DNA of 64,000 nt from Lactarius indigo (taxonomy: Eukaryota; Basidiomycota; Agaricomycetes; Russulales; Russulaceae), in contig JAFKAC010000051.1 in assembly GCA_025766275.1 (NCBI GenBank), forward strand, positions 124,001 to 188,000, written 5' to 3'. The translations under genes and the position numbers were made by a program. The notes beneath the pieces are model-generated. The model searched no databases. It had not been told where the DNA came from and saw only the letters and a program-made list of their open reading frames with translations. Below are positions 48,134 to 61,600 of the stretch, piece by piece. The number at the start of each line of letters is the position of its first letter. The stretch's first letter is position 1.

Positions 48134-51100
48134 CATGTCCTCGAACTTGTAAAAGATCTTGTTGACCTCCGCCTTCCGAACCTACACATGTGCATTACCA
48201 GTCACTGGGAGAATGATATCCGGACCGCTCTCGCGTCTTTGGCATCGGGCCAGTTCTCCCTTCATGATCAACCCGGACAGAAGAATGACATCAGCGAATA
48301 TATGAGCGCTCTTGTTCAATCTGACCCCCAAATGAAAAGTTGGCGGGAAGACGATAGAAGTCTAGTTATCGAGACACTCTCGGAGAAAGCCGATGGCATG
48401 TAAGGCGATAGTTCATTTCAACCCATATTTCCCTGATTTTATTGTACAGGTTCCGATGGGTGTTTTGTCAGTTGGAGATGTTGAGGCATTGTCTAGCTCC
48501 CAGTCTTCGGCGTCAACTTGATGAACTACCGAAAACCCTTGACGAGACGTATGAGCGGGTCTTGAAGGAGATAGAGTCCACCAACCAAGGCCGATACGCG
48601 CGCCGTCTGTTGCAGTGCCTTTCGGTGGCTCGTCGGCCGCTTCGTGTCGAGGAGTTCGCAGAAGTACTCGCATTTGACCTTGACACAACCGAGGGAGAGA
48701 TCCCGAGGCTTCATGCGGAATGGCGCTGGGAAGATCAAGAGCGAGCAGTGTTATCTGCTTGTTCGAGCTTGGTTTCCATTGTCGACGGCATATATCCCGA
48801 CGGCAAATATTGCCGGGTTGTCCAATTTTCACATTTTTCGGTGAAAGAATACCTCACGTCAAATCGTCTTGTCGCCGCGAGCGGAGATATATCACAGTAC
48901 CACATCCTTCCCGAACCTGCGCACTTGATACTTGCGCGTGCCTGCCTTGGGGTTCTACTCAACTTGGATAATCGCGTTGACAAAGAGGGCGGCGGCGAGC
49001 ACAACGACGAGGACATCCCTTTACTTACGTATGCTGCCGTACACTGGGCATCCCACGCTCAAGTCGGTAGCGTGTCATCACGTCTGAAGGATGCGATGGA
49101 GACTCTCTTTGACTTGGACAAGCCATACTTCTTGGAGTGGGTGCGAATACATAACATAGACCCTTATATATCTGGGTACTGGAAAGGACACTATCCCCAA
49201 CCCCTGTACTATGCTGCTCTTTGCGGATTCTATGACCTCGTTCGGCTCCTCATCCTTAAACACCCAGAGCAAGTAAATAACCGTGATGGCAACCTTGAGT
49301 TTCCCCTAGTCGCGGCCCTATCCAGAAAATACTTTCAGATTGCTGAGCTCCTTGATGAGCACGGTGCGCATATCAATGTTCGCGGACACTCTCCACTTTT
49401 CCACACCATCCGAGTTTTAGGAGATGCTCGTGTCGACTCCGTGCAGTTCCTTCTCAGACGTGGCGCAGATGTGAATGCCGTGGAAGAGCATTTTTGGACT
49501 CCACTGCATATAGCAGCAGAAATGGGAAATCTCAAGGTAGCTCAGATGTTACTCGAACACGGGGCAGAAGTCGATTGTCGGAACGACAAGGGGCAAACTC
49601 CATTACACTTGGTGTCGAACAGGAAGTCCGGCGAAGATGAAGGCGAACGTGAACGTGAACGTGCTATTCTTGCGCAAATATTGGTAGAGCGCGGTGCGGA
49701 CGTGATGGCACAAGATGATGACAGGGCAACCCCGTTACATTTCGCATCATGTTACGCGCGGGCCGAGATTACCCGGCTGCTGCTTAAACATGGTGCAAAT
49801 GCCCTGGCAGAGAATATCCAAGGCCGGAGCCCACTACACGAGGTGTCACGAGGCATCCACCAATATAAAACATATCCTTACTTCAAACTTGGTTCCGGAG
49901 ACACAGTATATCACCGCAAAATAGCTCCTGATGTCGCACTGCTTCTACTACAGCATGGCATAGACGTGAATGCATTAGATGAGGACCACACAACCCCATT
50001 ACATTTTGCATCCTCCCATGGGATGCTCGAGGTCACACGACTACTGCTCGATCATGGTGCGAAGGCCGATGCGGAGAATGTTTGGGGCCAGACCCCTCTT
50101 CACCTAGTATCGCGGCACGAAGAGTACACTAACGAAAACCCCGATATCACACGGTTATTACTGAAGCTCGGAATGGATGTTAACGCGCGAGATAAGGACC
50201 AGGCAACTCCTTTACATTTTGCGTGTTTCCGTGGGCACTTCGAGACTGCACTGGTGTTGCTTGACCACGGAGCTGAAGTTAACACACAGAACGCCGGTGG
50301 TCAAACCCCATTACACCGTGCCATGAATTATCACATATACGATAATTCCCGTGTTGCGCGGCTAATGTTGGAGAGCGGCGCGGATGTGAATGCACGAGAC
50401 AAGGACCAAGAGACCCCGTTACATTCGGCGTCTAATCACTACTCGACGGAGACCATGCTGGTGCTTCTTGATCATGGCGCAGAAACCGACGTACAGAATG
50501 CAGATGGCCAGACCCCGTTACATCAAGTAACAGAAAGTTCACTTGCACGGCTATTGTTAGAGCGCGGCATGGACGTGAATGCACGAGACAAGACACAGGC
50601 AACCCCATTACATTTTGCATCCCTCCATGAGCTTGTCGATGTCGCAAAGGTGCTGCTCGACCATGGGGCAAGTGCTAATGCGAAGGACATCCAGGGCCAG
50701 ATTCCATTACACCGAGTATCACAGAGCTTACGCCATTCGGGATTTGGTCCCCATGTTGTGTGGCTATTTTTGGAGCGCGGTGTGGACATAAATGCACAAG
50801 ACAAAGCACAGGCAACCCCGTTACACTTAGCATCCTACTATGGGATTACCGATGTCGCAGAGGAGTTGCTTGACCGTGGGGCACGGGTCAATGCAGAAGA
50901 CATCAGAGGCCAGACGCCATTACACCAGGTGGTACTAGGCAATCACGACTACCACAGTTTCACAACAGCGGAGTCACGGGACCGGCAAAGCTATCCATAC
51001 AGAGCTGCTCGTCTCGCACGACAATTACTGGAGCGCGGTGCGGATGTGAATGCACAAAACGAAGACCACGAAACCCCGTTGCACCTGGCGTCACGCCTTC

Positions 51101-51252
51101 GATTGCTCGAGATGGCGCGAATACTTCTCAAGCACGGAGCCAACGTCAATGTGAGGAACTTGGAGGGAAAGTCTCCTTTGCAGCTCGCTTCTGGGAGAAA
51201 GAGGAAGGCAATGAAACGATTGTTGTCGGAATACTCCGCCAACCAAGCATGA
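48134..51252 (+). pseudogene. NLR gene 2, 5' half deleted; ankyrin part open
   Basis: Homology to gene 1 begins at HVLELVKDLVDL in exon 7 (48134-48399) and continues through the last exon (48450-51252) to a TGA. The Goodbye-like domain, heptads, Walker A and Walker B are all missing, and the normal promoter is gone. The remaining frame of about 930 codons has no stop or frameshift. It holds the winged-helix-like part and about 19 ankyrin repeats, including one repeat pair that gene 1 lacks (NVWGQTPLHLVSRHEEY to NARDKDQATPLHFACFRGHF). The long open frame suggests either recent deletion or continued use as an ankyrin-only protein starting at an internal ATG. It cannot act as an NTPase switch. 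Confidence 0.8.
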
Positions 51253-53010
51253 TATGTAGTCGTGATGGACCTGCTTTATGATACAGTGTAGAAACGTTAC
51301 TTTGTTTGACAAGTTCATTCGGATACACAGTCTGTAGGTAGTAGCTATATAAAGATGCCGCGCGTCACCTCTGCCCAATCTGACCATTCACGAAAACGTT
51401 ATCCCCGCCCCTACCCTCGCTCATGACAACCGCCCAGTCTAACACGGGCAACCTTCAGCGCACCGCATGTCACACAATGTGATGTGGCCGCCGACCTCGC
51501 CGCATGTAACATCACCACTGGCGCCACGGGAGACGATACGAGCGCAGGTGGTAAATGGTCAGGGTGTCAACCGCCCGACGAGAATGGACAGGAAAAATAA
51601 CGCTGGAAGGCGGAAAATACCGCACTTGGGAGATGCGCGGCACGCGGGATTATGCGAACGCGAAATAAACCATTTGTATGCGTTGGGTTAGTCTGGAAGG
51701 GAACGAGAAGTTGTGAGTGATGCCAAAGAGAGGATGTACGTCGAGTATTTCAATATATATGCCGAACCCTAGCGGGGAATTCTTGCTGGCAGATGGGAGA
51801 CCCGCATGTAGCGCTGTCTGTTGGGAGAAACGAGAGGATGGCGAAAGCGTGATTGGGTGGTGAGGGAGCGTAGTCCTTGGAAAGGAAAGGAGTGATGTGA
51901 ATGGTTTCAGTACAAGGGGAGTGCGTAGCGCTGTGCTTACACTTGAAAGTTGGCGAATACAAACATACTTCGTCACCGACGGACATGCGAACTTGACTTT
52001 TGTCAGTGAAGACCCGGAGTGGCACGAGCCCGCACTATGTCACCCAGGGCTGCCCATTCACGGAGGTGATGCATCACATACGCCATGACATCACCGGATC
52101 ACCACCGGAGCCGCCAAAGCGAAACAAACCCTGCAGGAGGGGCAGTGATTACTTCAGGAGAAACGCGCGCTGCGAGAATATGCGAGAGCAAAGGAGTGCG
52201 ACCTAGGAAGCGCAGTGTGACTGATGTACTGTGGAGACGATTCCGATATCGGCCGTTGACCGAGTCAGAGATGCGGACCAAGGTCTGTGCCCTTGAACTT
52301 CCAGGCTTCGGTGCTGATGATGGGGCGTCGAGAACTAGATGCCCTGCAGAGACAAACCCTAATACCAGACGTGTGGTAAGGGCGGTAGAGGAGGTGACTG
52401 TTCGCTGCGTGAATGAGCGCGAGTAGGTGTAGGGAGGACTATTTGGATGCCATTCAATTTCTGTGTGAGAGAACCGGAACGGGAAATATAACGCACCCTT
52501 CAAGGGTCCCCGAGCAAAAAAAAAAAAACTCGCAGTCGATCGCTCAAAGGGAGATCTGCCTCTGACGCGTCGATGCCGGATCGGAGAAAAGCGAGAAGGA
52601 GAGGAGGCAGCCTATTTCTATGTGTAGGTGAGCAATGAGAGGGGCACGGCCTATATCGGCTAAGATCGGATTCGAATCGGGAATGACACCTTTTTTTTTT
52701 CGAATCCATTAGAGTGCGCCTTGGGGTACATGGCCCTATGTGGCACTTTAACAGGGAATGACACCTGTCGAGCGAGAAGACAGTGCGCATTGCGTGGTCA
52801 GTTTATCCGGCAAGTACCGGTCGTTCTCATGTGGGTTCGCCATTTCACAGTACTGTATTCACTCTAGCGCCATGTCCCACGCTCGCGAGAAGACAGGCAG
52901 ATTCCGCATTCGAAAGAGCCTAGCGCGACATTCCCATTCCCATTGAGTCACTGACCGACATTCCACTCCGCTCTCTGCATCACAACGTGCGCGCGCCGAG
53001 TAACTAGTAA
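51253..53010 (+). repeat. Downstream module of NLR gene 2
   Basis: Copy of 44094-45715 with two extra inserts: about 67 bases around 52600-52668 and the 63-bp insert at 52691-52753. No gene found. Confidence 0.7.
52691..52753 (-). mobile_element. 63-bp poly(A)-tailed retro-insertion with 12-bp target duplicates
   Basis: Ten T (52691-52700) followed by about 53 bases, flanked by GGGAATGACACC at 52679-52690 and 52754-52765. The gene 1 module has this site once (GGGAATGACACTTGTCGAG near 45462). The poly(T) on the plus strand means an RNA copied from the minus strand inserted by LINE machinery. The donor RNA is not identified. Confidence 0.75.
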
Positions 53011-55330
53011 CTACTGATGTAGAACCGCATAGATCGTAGCTAGACGTGACCGCAATAGCACCGATAGCACGTAAAACCCCTCGGGGACTGTCAAAGAACT
53101 CAACGGGGATTGTACTGATCTGCGATAAGATAACGATAAGGGATGCATCCAACTTGGCTCCTTTCGTGTCCGCGACCCCCCATTTTCCTCCTTCCACAAG
53201 ACCGACTCGCACTAGCAAGTCAAGAGAACTCCCATACCGTATATCTATCATTGAACACGGGACGAGTCTCAAGTTTGCTACAGCTGCGGTCGCCGCGGTG
53301 GAGAGAAGTTGTGCCGTTTCAAGAGTGCCGTGTAACTTTCAAGCCCTTTTACTTTTGTGTGGACTAAACTCCTACACGAACGCAAGAGCATGGTCTGAGG
53401 TATTGTGTAGCGAGCCACGGCACGACTTGGAGCGAACCTCGGGAGACCTGAAGACCCATAATCATGTACGGTCATCCGTACGCGCAAGGCGTGCTGTTCT
53501 ACCTTGGTGGTACCCTGCGTGGTCAACGCAGCCCAGAAACCTGCCATGAGTAGCCAAGATCGAGAGTGGAGAGCGGTATCTCTTAACGCGAAGGCAAAGG
53601 CGGTGGTAGCCACTAGCGCATAAGCCAGTCGAAAGAAAAGGTGTGAAGAGGGCAGATTCTCATTGTGAAATGTTTTTGTTTATAAGTCGGTAAAAGCATA
53701 GAGATTCTGGCACTGAGCCTGAATGCCCGAAGCTTGAACAACAAGTAATCGCATCTATTCGAGGGAATGGGCCCCAGGTCCATATTACTCGCACAGCATC
53801 CTGAGTCCAACCAGTGAAACGTCTACAGACGCAGGCCCATGTAGCAACCATTCTCCAGTTATTGTTTGAAATAAACAGATGGGACGAGGGTCGACACTGG
53901 CATGTTGACGCGCTTGAGTCGGAAATAAACGATCAAAGTCAACTCTGGTGCGCACCTAAAACAGTCATACCCGCCGTTGTCTTCGCTTGTGGTGGCACTC
54001 CCGCATTCTGCCACCGCCTTGGTGCACGGCACGTCGTAACTCCTAGCGAACGAATCCCCGGATGCACTCCAGTAGGTCATGAGACTGCTCTTACATGCTT
54101 CCGATGGCCTCCGGTGGCCATATTGCGATGAGGTATCGGTGCTTGGTATTGGTATCGACAGTTGGAAATTGGGGAGCCTAACGTCCTACAGTGTCTGTAC
54201 TAACCCTTTCACTAAGCCAGAGAGAGATGAGCACAAGATTCACGCGAGAGAGAATCATGGTTGAAGGCTGTTTCAATTTGTGAGAGGACACGTGAACCTC
54301 AGCCGAGAACCTCGGGCCGAGGTCGTTCGGTCAGTCTTCGGTCACTACAGTCCACGCAGCGGGATATTCCACGAGTTCTGAGTCGCAGCTCACATAAATA
54401 CTTTCAGATCTCACCCCACTTGCCCCATACATTCGTTGGACATACTCGTGACCGATTGAAAATAGGATGTGGCCTCAAATCACCCAGCCTTGGCCATTTC
54501 TATCCTCCCCACTATCATCAACCGGTATCTTACTGAAGGTCTGCTTGCATTACAGTGACGGCTGCATGTAGCCACATTTGTCGTGACCTTAAACTGCACT
54601 GGTGCCGCGCAAGACGTTTCGAAGAGATCATTACCCTGCTTTGGGACGGTATGTGGGTCGTGCTGATCTGTGATGAGATAACGATGAATTCCCCTTCACT
54701 CTAGGTTGTGACCAGAACCCCAAAGCAGCAGGCGAGCCACTCAAAAAGCAAAACTGGTGTCGTGAAGTGGTTCGGATGTGACCACGTCGTCACCTCTGCC
54801 ACGTGATTTCTCCCGAGGCCTTGACCACGACCCCCATTCCCGTCTTTGCTCAAAGGCGACTTGAACCGGCTAGTACCAAAGGGAAGTAGCGCCGGACCAC
54901 TGACAGAGGTTTTATAAATCGCGCGATCTTCAAGTCTGCTACAGCTGCGATCTTCGGGGCTACCACGGGCAGAGGCGGAGATGCCATATATGCTACCAAC
55001 ACCCCGTGGAGACCCTGGATCCTCCCTAACTTTTGTGCGGACGAGACTTCTATGTGATGGCACGAACATGGTCTGGGACCTTGGGGCCGCACAAGCGAGC
55101 TGAGGAAACTCGAGGATCGCCTGATATGTTCACTGATACCCGCGTGCTACATGTACCTTCTACCTTTGTCTGTATTGGTACACCATAGAAACAGGAGAAG
55201 TAAAGAGCTAGAGTGAGATGCTGGGTTACTCGGCACTGGTGGCAGCTAGTTGTGCCTAAGCCGGTCGTACAAAAAGACGTTCTTCCAAGCAATCATCGTG
55301 CGTCGTCGTTGTGGCTCTGCACTACGATAC
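53011..55330 (+). repeat. Two decayed promoter-like modules between genes 2 and 3
   Basis: 53011-54560 matches first 45716-46600 and then, past about 53900, the fuller upstream region of genes 1 and 3 (compare ACTGAGGTATCGGTGC at 38930). 54580-55330 is a further, weaker copy with the landmark GCTGATCTGTGATGAGATAACGATG. No gene found in this 2.3 kb. Confidence 0.55.
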
Positions 55331-58300
55331 ATTGGGGTAAAAATAGATTTGTGATATTTTTTTAATACGTGGATAGTATATACCATAGAGGTCGTCTGTG
55401 AAGCGTGAAAGGCCATCACATGCCATTCCTGCCCAGCATGCCCACCCGTGAATACGTTATCCCCGTCCCTACCAGCGCCCGTGACGCCTCCCATGCTCGT
55501 CAGAGCCTCGGCCTAGGCCAGCATCGAGCACGACACATGCGGCTCCATTCGCACTGCCGCCGGAACCAGGCGGCCATACAGGAGGAGATGCAAGCCGCCA
55601 GTAAATAGTTGGGAGGCCGAACTCCTCACAGGCACAGGACAAACAACGCCAGAGGCGGATGAGCAATACAGCAGGGATGTATGCAGCACAGAATTGTGAG
55701 TGAGAAGAGAATCGCGATTTGTATGCAGAGGCTGTCCATAATGAGGAGTGGTAGGCAATAGGAGCAGGGCGGCGGCGTATAGTGTATCTGTTTGGGAAGG
55801 ACTCGAGAGAGGTGATGACGAGGAAGTATAGCCCTTGGGAAAAGGTATGACATGAACGACCCTTGTACGAGGAAACTGCTTGGGCACTTACATTTAAAAG
55901 TTGGCAAATACGAACGTATTTCATCACACATGTGTTACACCTAAATTTATCGGGAGAGCCAAGCGGGTCTGCAGTGAGCCTATTAGAAGGAAATCGAGGA
56001 CAGGAGGAGAGATGGGTGCTGCGAGAATACGGGTGAGCGATCCAGGAGTCGCTGGAAACATACTCACGAGTCACGTCGCTCGTCTGTCCAGCACTCGTAG
56101 TTCATACGCTTCCGCGTATTCGGGAGATTGGCCATCCTCTTTCACCTTGGCTCCTTTCTCGGTGCCTTCGTGAACCCGAATCGACGCGCCATACGCAAAG
56201 TTCCCATCCGGTGATGAGGGTAACAGACATTTCGGCTCCAAAGTTTGACCCTGCCCACCGTCGCCATTGCGCAGATGGCGTACAAATTGTGAGATGGGTT
56301 GCCGATGCACAGTGGAGGAAGTGTCAATATCAGCCATCTGAGTCTCGATAGAGTCGAGATTGGGGCCGGGGTTAGTGCGGCCAAGGCATCCTTGAATTCC
56401 AGGCTACGGTGTCGATGGTGGGGTATAGGGGAAACCGGAGCCGTGTAGAGGTGGAACGAACCCTAATGGACAGGCGATAAGGACGGTTGCGGAGACAAGT
56501 GGTCGCTGTATGCATGGATGTGGGCGAATGGGGAGTAGAGATGCCATTTGGCATTTGGGAGCCATTCCGTCTGTGAGTGAGAGTGTCGGAATTGGAGAGA
56601 TAACGCACATTTCAATGTACCGAGAACTTTCTGACTCCGGCGACAAATATTTCGCTCCGTTCGCTGCTCGAGTTATCACTTTGGAGAAGGGTGATGTAGG
56701 AGGGACAAGAGGCGGCGACTTGGTCCTATGTGTGCGGGGTCGAGATTTCTGGATTCGATATGGAATAAGGAAGTGATATTCGAGGAAGTTGAACCAGATT
56801 TCTTGGGTCAACTCAGCATGACACTTGTCGAGCGAGAAGACGATGAGAGTGAGTCGGAGATGTCGGATTGGCTGACAAACAGTACCAATCACCGGACTTC
56901 CGCGTTCCGTTCCACATTAATTCGCCATTTCATATAAATTCTTCTTGTTCTCCCCACGCAGTACTTTCAACTTCATCGCGACGGAATATAAGTAGATGCC
57001 GATTTTGAACAACTCCCCCACGACAATTCCATTGAGTCATTGATCGACATTCCGCTCTTCTGCTTCCTGCGTTACAGTACAACGTGCGTGCCGAGTAACT
57101 ACAGCCGTAGAACCACACGTATCACGGCTAGATGTGGCTGCAATGGCATTTGATAGCACCCGAAACGTCTTGGGGATAGTTGAATAACTCAACGGGGGTC
57201 ATGCTGATCTGCGATAAGATAACGATAACTTGATTGGAACGCACCAAACTCGACTCCGTTCGTGTCCGCGACCCCTTCTGCAAGACAAACTAGAAGTGCC
57301 AAAGAGAACTCGCTCCATACCGTACAGCTATCGACGGCTCTCGAGTTTGCTACAGCTGCAGTCAGTCACCGTGGTTTCCAGAGGTGGAGTGGAGGGGGGT
57401 GTCAAAACAGTCGTGTAACCCTCGGGGCATTCTACTTTTACACAAACGAAACTCCTACGAGTATGAGGTACCGCGTCACGCACGACTCAGAGAGAGCCAC
57501 GGGAAACCTGAAGCACCATGATCTTGTACGTTCGCCAATACGTGCTACGTGCGCTGTTCTACCTTGATGGTAACCTGTCTGGTTAGTGCGCCCCAGAAAA
57601 CCGCTGAGTAGCGCAGATTGGGAGTGAAGTGCAGAATTACTTGACGTGGATGCAGCGCTGGCGGTAGCTACTAGCGCAAAAGCCAGTCGGGAGACAAGGT
57701 GTGGGAAAGAAGGAGGGTAGATGGTCGTCGTGTGATAGGATGTCTATAAGTTGGTGAGTGTGCATAGGGACTCGGGAACGGAACTTGAAGGACAAGCGAG
57801 CGCAGCTTGTGCCAAGGGAAAGGGCCAAGGTCGACACTCGTCTGCTAATCCTATCGGTCGTGTCTACAGACGCAGGCAAACGCAGCGGCCACGCTCTGGT
57901 CATTGACCGAAACAAACGAACAGAACGAGGGTTGACGATGTTGACAGGTCGACGCCCTTGAGAAAGATACTCGTCAACAAACGTTGAAAGCCACCCTGGT
58001 ACGCACCTGAAAAGAGACATCCCCGCCATCACCCTTGCTCGTGGTGACCCTCCTGTGCTCTGCCACTGCCTTGTTGCACGGCGCGTCATAACTCCTAATG
58101 GGTGTACCACCTCCAGTAGGCCGCAGGACTGTTCTTACATGCTATTAATTGCCAAAGATAACCGTGTTCTGACTGAGGTATCGGTGCCTGGCATCGGTGT
58201 GGGCGGTTGGAGATTAGGGGTCCTAGCGTCCTACGAGGGCTAGACGAACGCTTTCACGGGATTGGGCAGATGGGAAGCGTACAGCGTGGATGCATGTGGG

Positions 58301-58640
58301 AGAGGATTGAATTTTCCAATTGGATGTCGTTCCCATTTGTGAGAGGGGGCGAACGGGAACGAAGGGGGGATAGAAAGAGCGAGCATCGAGGACTGAGAAG
58401 GAGGCAGTGAGGAAGCGTATCGCTGGAACGATCCGGTCACGATTGAACCGGTCCGGAAAAGCGCTTGTCACAGTCAGTTCTCAGTCATGTGTGCTGGGTG
58501 CCTGCCGCAAGGACGTGCTTTGGGCCGTGCGCGCTACATGCATACACGAGGCAGGGTAAACGTTCCCATCTAAGAAACCCTGTCCTCGTCTCGCATTTTC
58601 GACATACACTCTTATCGAACTCACAGTCGCGATAAACACG
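55331..58640 (+). promoter_or_regulatory. Downstream-like module then upstream region of NLR gene 3
   Basis: 55331-56940 matches 36060-37740, and 56940-58640 matches 37741-39407 closely up to the start codon. The array therefore repeats the same order (promoter-like, gene missing, downstream-like, true promoter, gene). No coding sequence found. Confidence 0.6.
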
Positions 58641-61600
58641 ATGTCCACCAGTCTCAAGGCATCCTCATCCACTCCAAACGTTCACCCGATCTTCGAGAAG
58701 GCCCTCAAAGAGTACAAGAAGAAGACCGGAAAAGAACTTTCTACCCATCCACTCGCGGAGGAAATACAAGGCTGCGGTTCTATTGAAGCTATCCTCGCCG
58801 TACTTCAAGGGAAAGCCAACGAACTCAATCAAAATCAGAGCAGCGATGAGCGACTCACAAAGTGGCTTACGCCAACCGTGAATGTTCTCAACGCACTCTC
58901 TTCCACCCTTGGCGAGGGCGTCGGCACAGTGAGTTCCAGTATGCTGTCTGGTTACCAGACGGCGTCCTAACATTAAATTTCAGGTATTCCCCCCCACTAA
59001 AATTATCTTTTCCGCAATGAGTATCCTCCTTGTGGTGAGTCGACCTTCTGCATAGACTGTGACGCCCCGGGACAACGTCATTTCCCACAGGCGGCAAGGG
59101 ATACCGCAACGAGCCGCAATGTGCTTATCGAGCTCTTTGAGAGATTTGAAAACTTCTTTGTACGCCTCCAGACGCACACCGAAGTCCCACCGACAGCGCA
59201 GATGGTGAATGTGATGGGGAAGGTTATGGTTGAAGTGCTGTCTATGCTTGCGATGGCGACAAAGGTGATGTACCAAAGCCGCAAGAGTTGGTTCATCTCC
59301 CCTCCCCCAAGTTTCCCCTTGCTAAAATTGGACCAGAAACGTTCCTTAAGAAGCTGCTGGGAAGGAACGATATCGAGGACGCGTTAGTGAGGTTGGATAA
59401 ATTGGAGCAGGGGGAACTGCGGATGGTGTCTACGCAAGTGTTAAAGGACACCAGTGATCTGAAGGACGCTACAAGTGATATTAAGGACGTCGCAAATGAC
59501 ATTAAGGACGTCACAAGTGATATCAAGGACACCACAAGTGATATCAAGGACGTCACAAGTGATATCAAAGACGATACCAGCGAGCTCAAGGACAGTGCGT
59601 AGTTCTTCGTCTCATAACACAATTCGTGCCAAACCTCTTCGGATTAGACGCGAAAGAAGCAAAAGTGATGTTAAAGCAGATTCTCGGCGATGTTAGCCCC
59701 CACCAATGTTCGTATTATCATGGCCTCACCGCGAATGCTCGTAAAAGCTCACATACAATACCAGGGGAGCGGCTCCGAGGATGGTTGACTCCGCCTGATC
59801 CATCAACAAACCACACCAACGCGTGCGGCGCTCAGCATGAGAGAACTGCGGCCTGGGTTTTCAATGAAGATATATTTAAGCAGTGGGAGTCGTCCCAGTT
59901 GGGATCCTTATTGTGGATCCATGGCAAAGGTATCGGTGTTCCACTCTGCGGGGTTCACCTGTCTGACTGCTCCTGGTTTCGTAGCGGGTTCGGGGAAGAG
60001 CATCCTCTGGTTCGCCATTCTGTTTTCTCTCCATATAGATGCTTATGTCCTCGGCCAGCTCTGCGATTATCCAGCATCTCATCACTCTCCGCGATGCTGG
60101 CTTAGCCTCCATTGCCTATTTCTATTTTGACTTTAGAGATGACAACAAGAAGCATCGCCGTGGGCTCCTTTCTTCGATTCTATTACAGCTTTCCTCCCGG
60201 TCCACGGATTGTCTCAATATACTCTCCCACGTCTATTCGACCTACGACGCTGGCAAGGAACAGCCCAGTGAACGCGCTTTGGTGCAATGCCTCAAAGACA
60301 TGCTCCTGGCGCCGTCACTGTCTCAACTCCCCACTTACATCGTCTTGGACGCCCTTGACGAATGTCCCAACACATACGGGATACCAACTCCGCGAGGACA
60401 TGTCCTCGAACTTGTAAAAGATCTTGTTGACCTCTGTCTTCCGAACCTACGCATGTGCATTACTAGTCGCTGGGAGAATGATATCCGGACCGCTCTCGAG
60501 CCTTTGGCATCAGGCCACTTCTCCCTTCATGATCAACCTGGACAGAAGAACGACATCAGCGAATATGTCAGCGCTGTTGTTCAATCCGACCCCCAAATGA
60601 AGAGTTGGCGAGAAGACGACAGGAGTCTAGTCATCGAGACACTCTCGGAGAAAGCTGATGGCATGTAAGGCGATAGTCGATTTCGACCTATACTTCCCTG
60701 ACTCATCGTACAGGTTCCGATGGGTCTTTTGTCAGCTGGAGATATTGAGGCATTGCCTCGCTCCCAGTCTACGGCGTCAACTTGACGAACTACCGAAAAC
60801 CCTTGACGAGACGTATGAGCGGGTCTTGAAGGAGATAGAGTCTACCAACCAAGGCCGATACGCACGTCGTCTGTTGCAGTGCCTTTCCGTGGCTTGTCGG
60901 CCGCTTCGTGTCGAGGAGTTCGCAGAAGTACTTGCGTTTGACCTTGACACGACCGAGGGAGAGATCCCGACGCTTCATGCGGAATGGCGCTGGGAAGATC
61001 AAGAGCGAGCAGTTTTGTCTGCTTGTTCGAGCTTGGTTTCGATTGTTGACGGCTATGGTGGCCGGGTTGTCCAATTTTCACATTTTTCGGTGAAAGAATA
61101 CCTCACGTCAAATCGTCTTGTCTCCGCGAGCGGAGATATATCACGGTACCACATCCTTCCCGAACCTGCGCACTTGATACTTGCGCGTGCCTGCCTTGGC
61201 GTTCTACTCAACTTGGATAATCGCGTTGACAAAGAGGGCGGCGGCGAGCACAACGACAACGACATCCCTTTGCTTAAATATGCTGCCGAACATTGGGCAT
61301 CCCACGCTCAGGTCAAGAGCGTGTCATCACGTCTGAAGGATGCGATGGAGGCCCTCTTTGACTTGGACAAACCATACTTCTTGGAGTGGGTACGAATACA
61401 CGACATAGACCCTTATATATTTGGGTACTGGAAAAAACGCCATCCCCAACCCCTGTACTATGCCGCTCTTTGCGGATTCTATGACCAAGTTCGGCTCCTT
61501 GTCCTTAAACACCCGGAGCAAATAAATTACCGTGATGGCAACCTCGAGTTTCCTCTAGTTGCGGCCCTGTCCAGAAAACACTTTCAGGTTGCCGAGCTCC

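Noticed and set aside
52600..52668. Short stretch resembling the 5' end of U2 snRNA (GGCCTATATCGGCTAAGATC)
   Set aside because: Only about 20 bases resemble U2, the downstream conserved part is absent, and no target duplicate flanks the insert.
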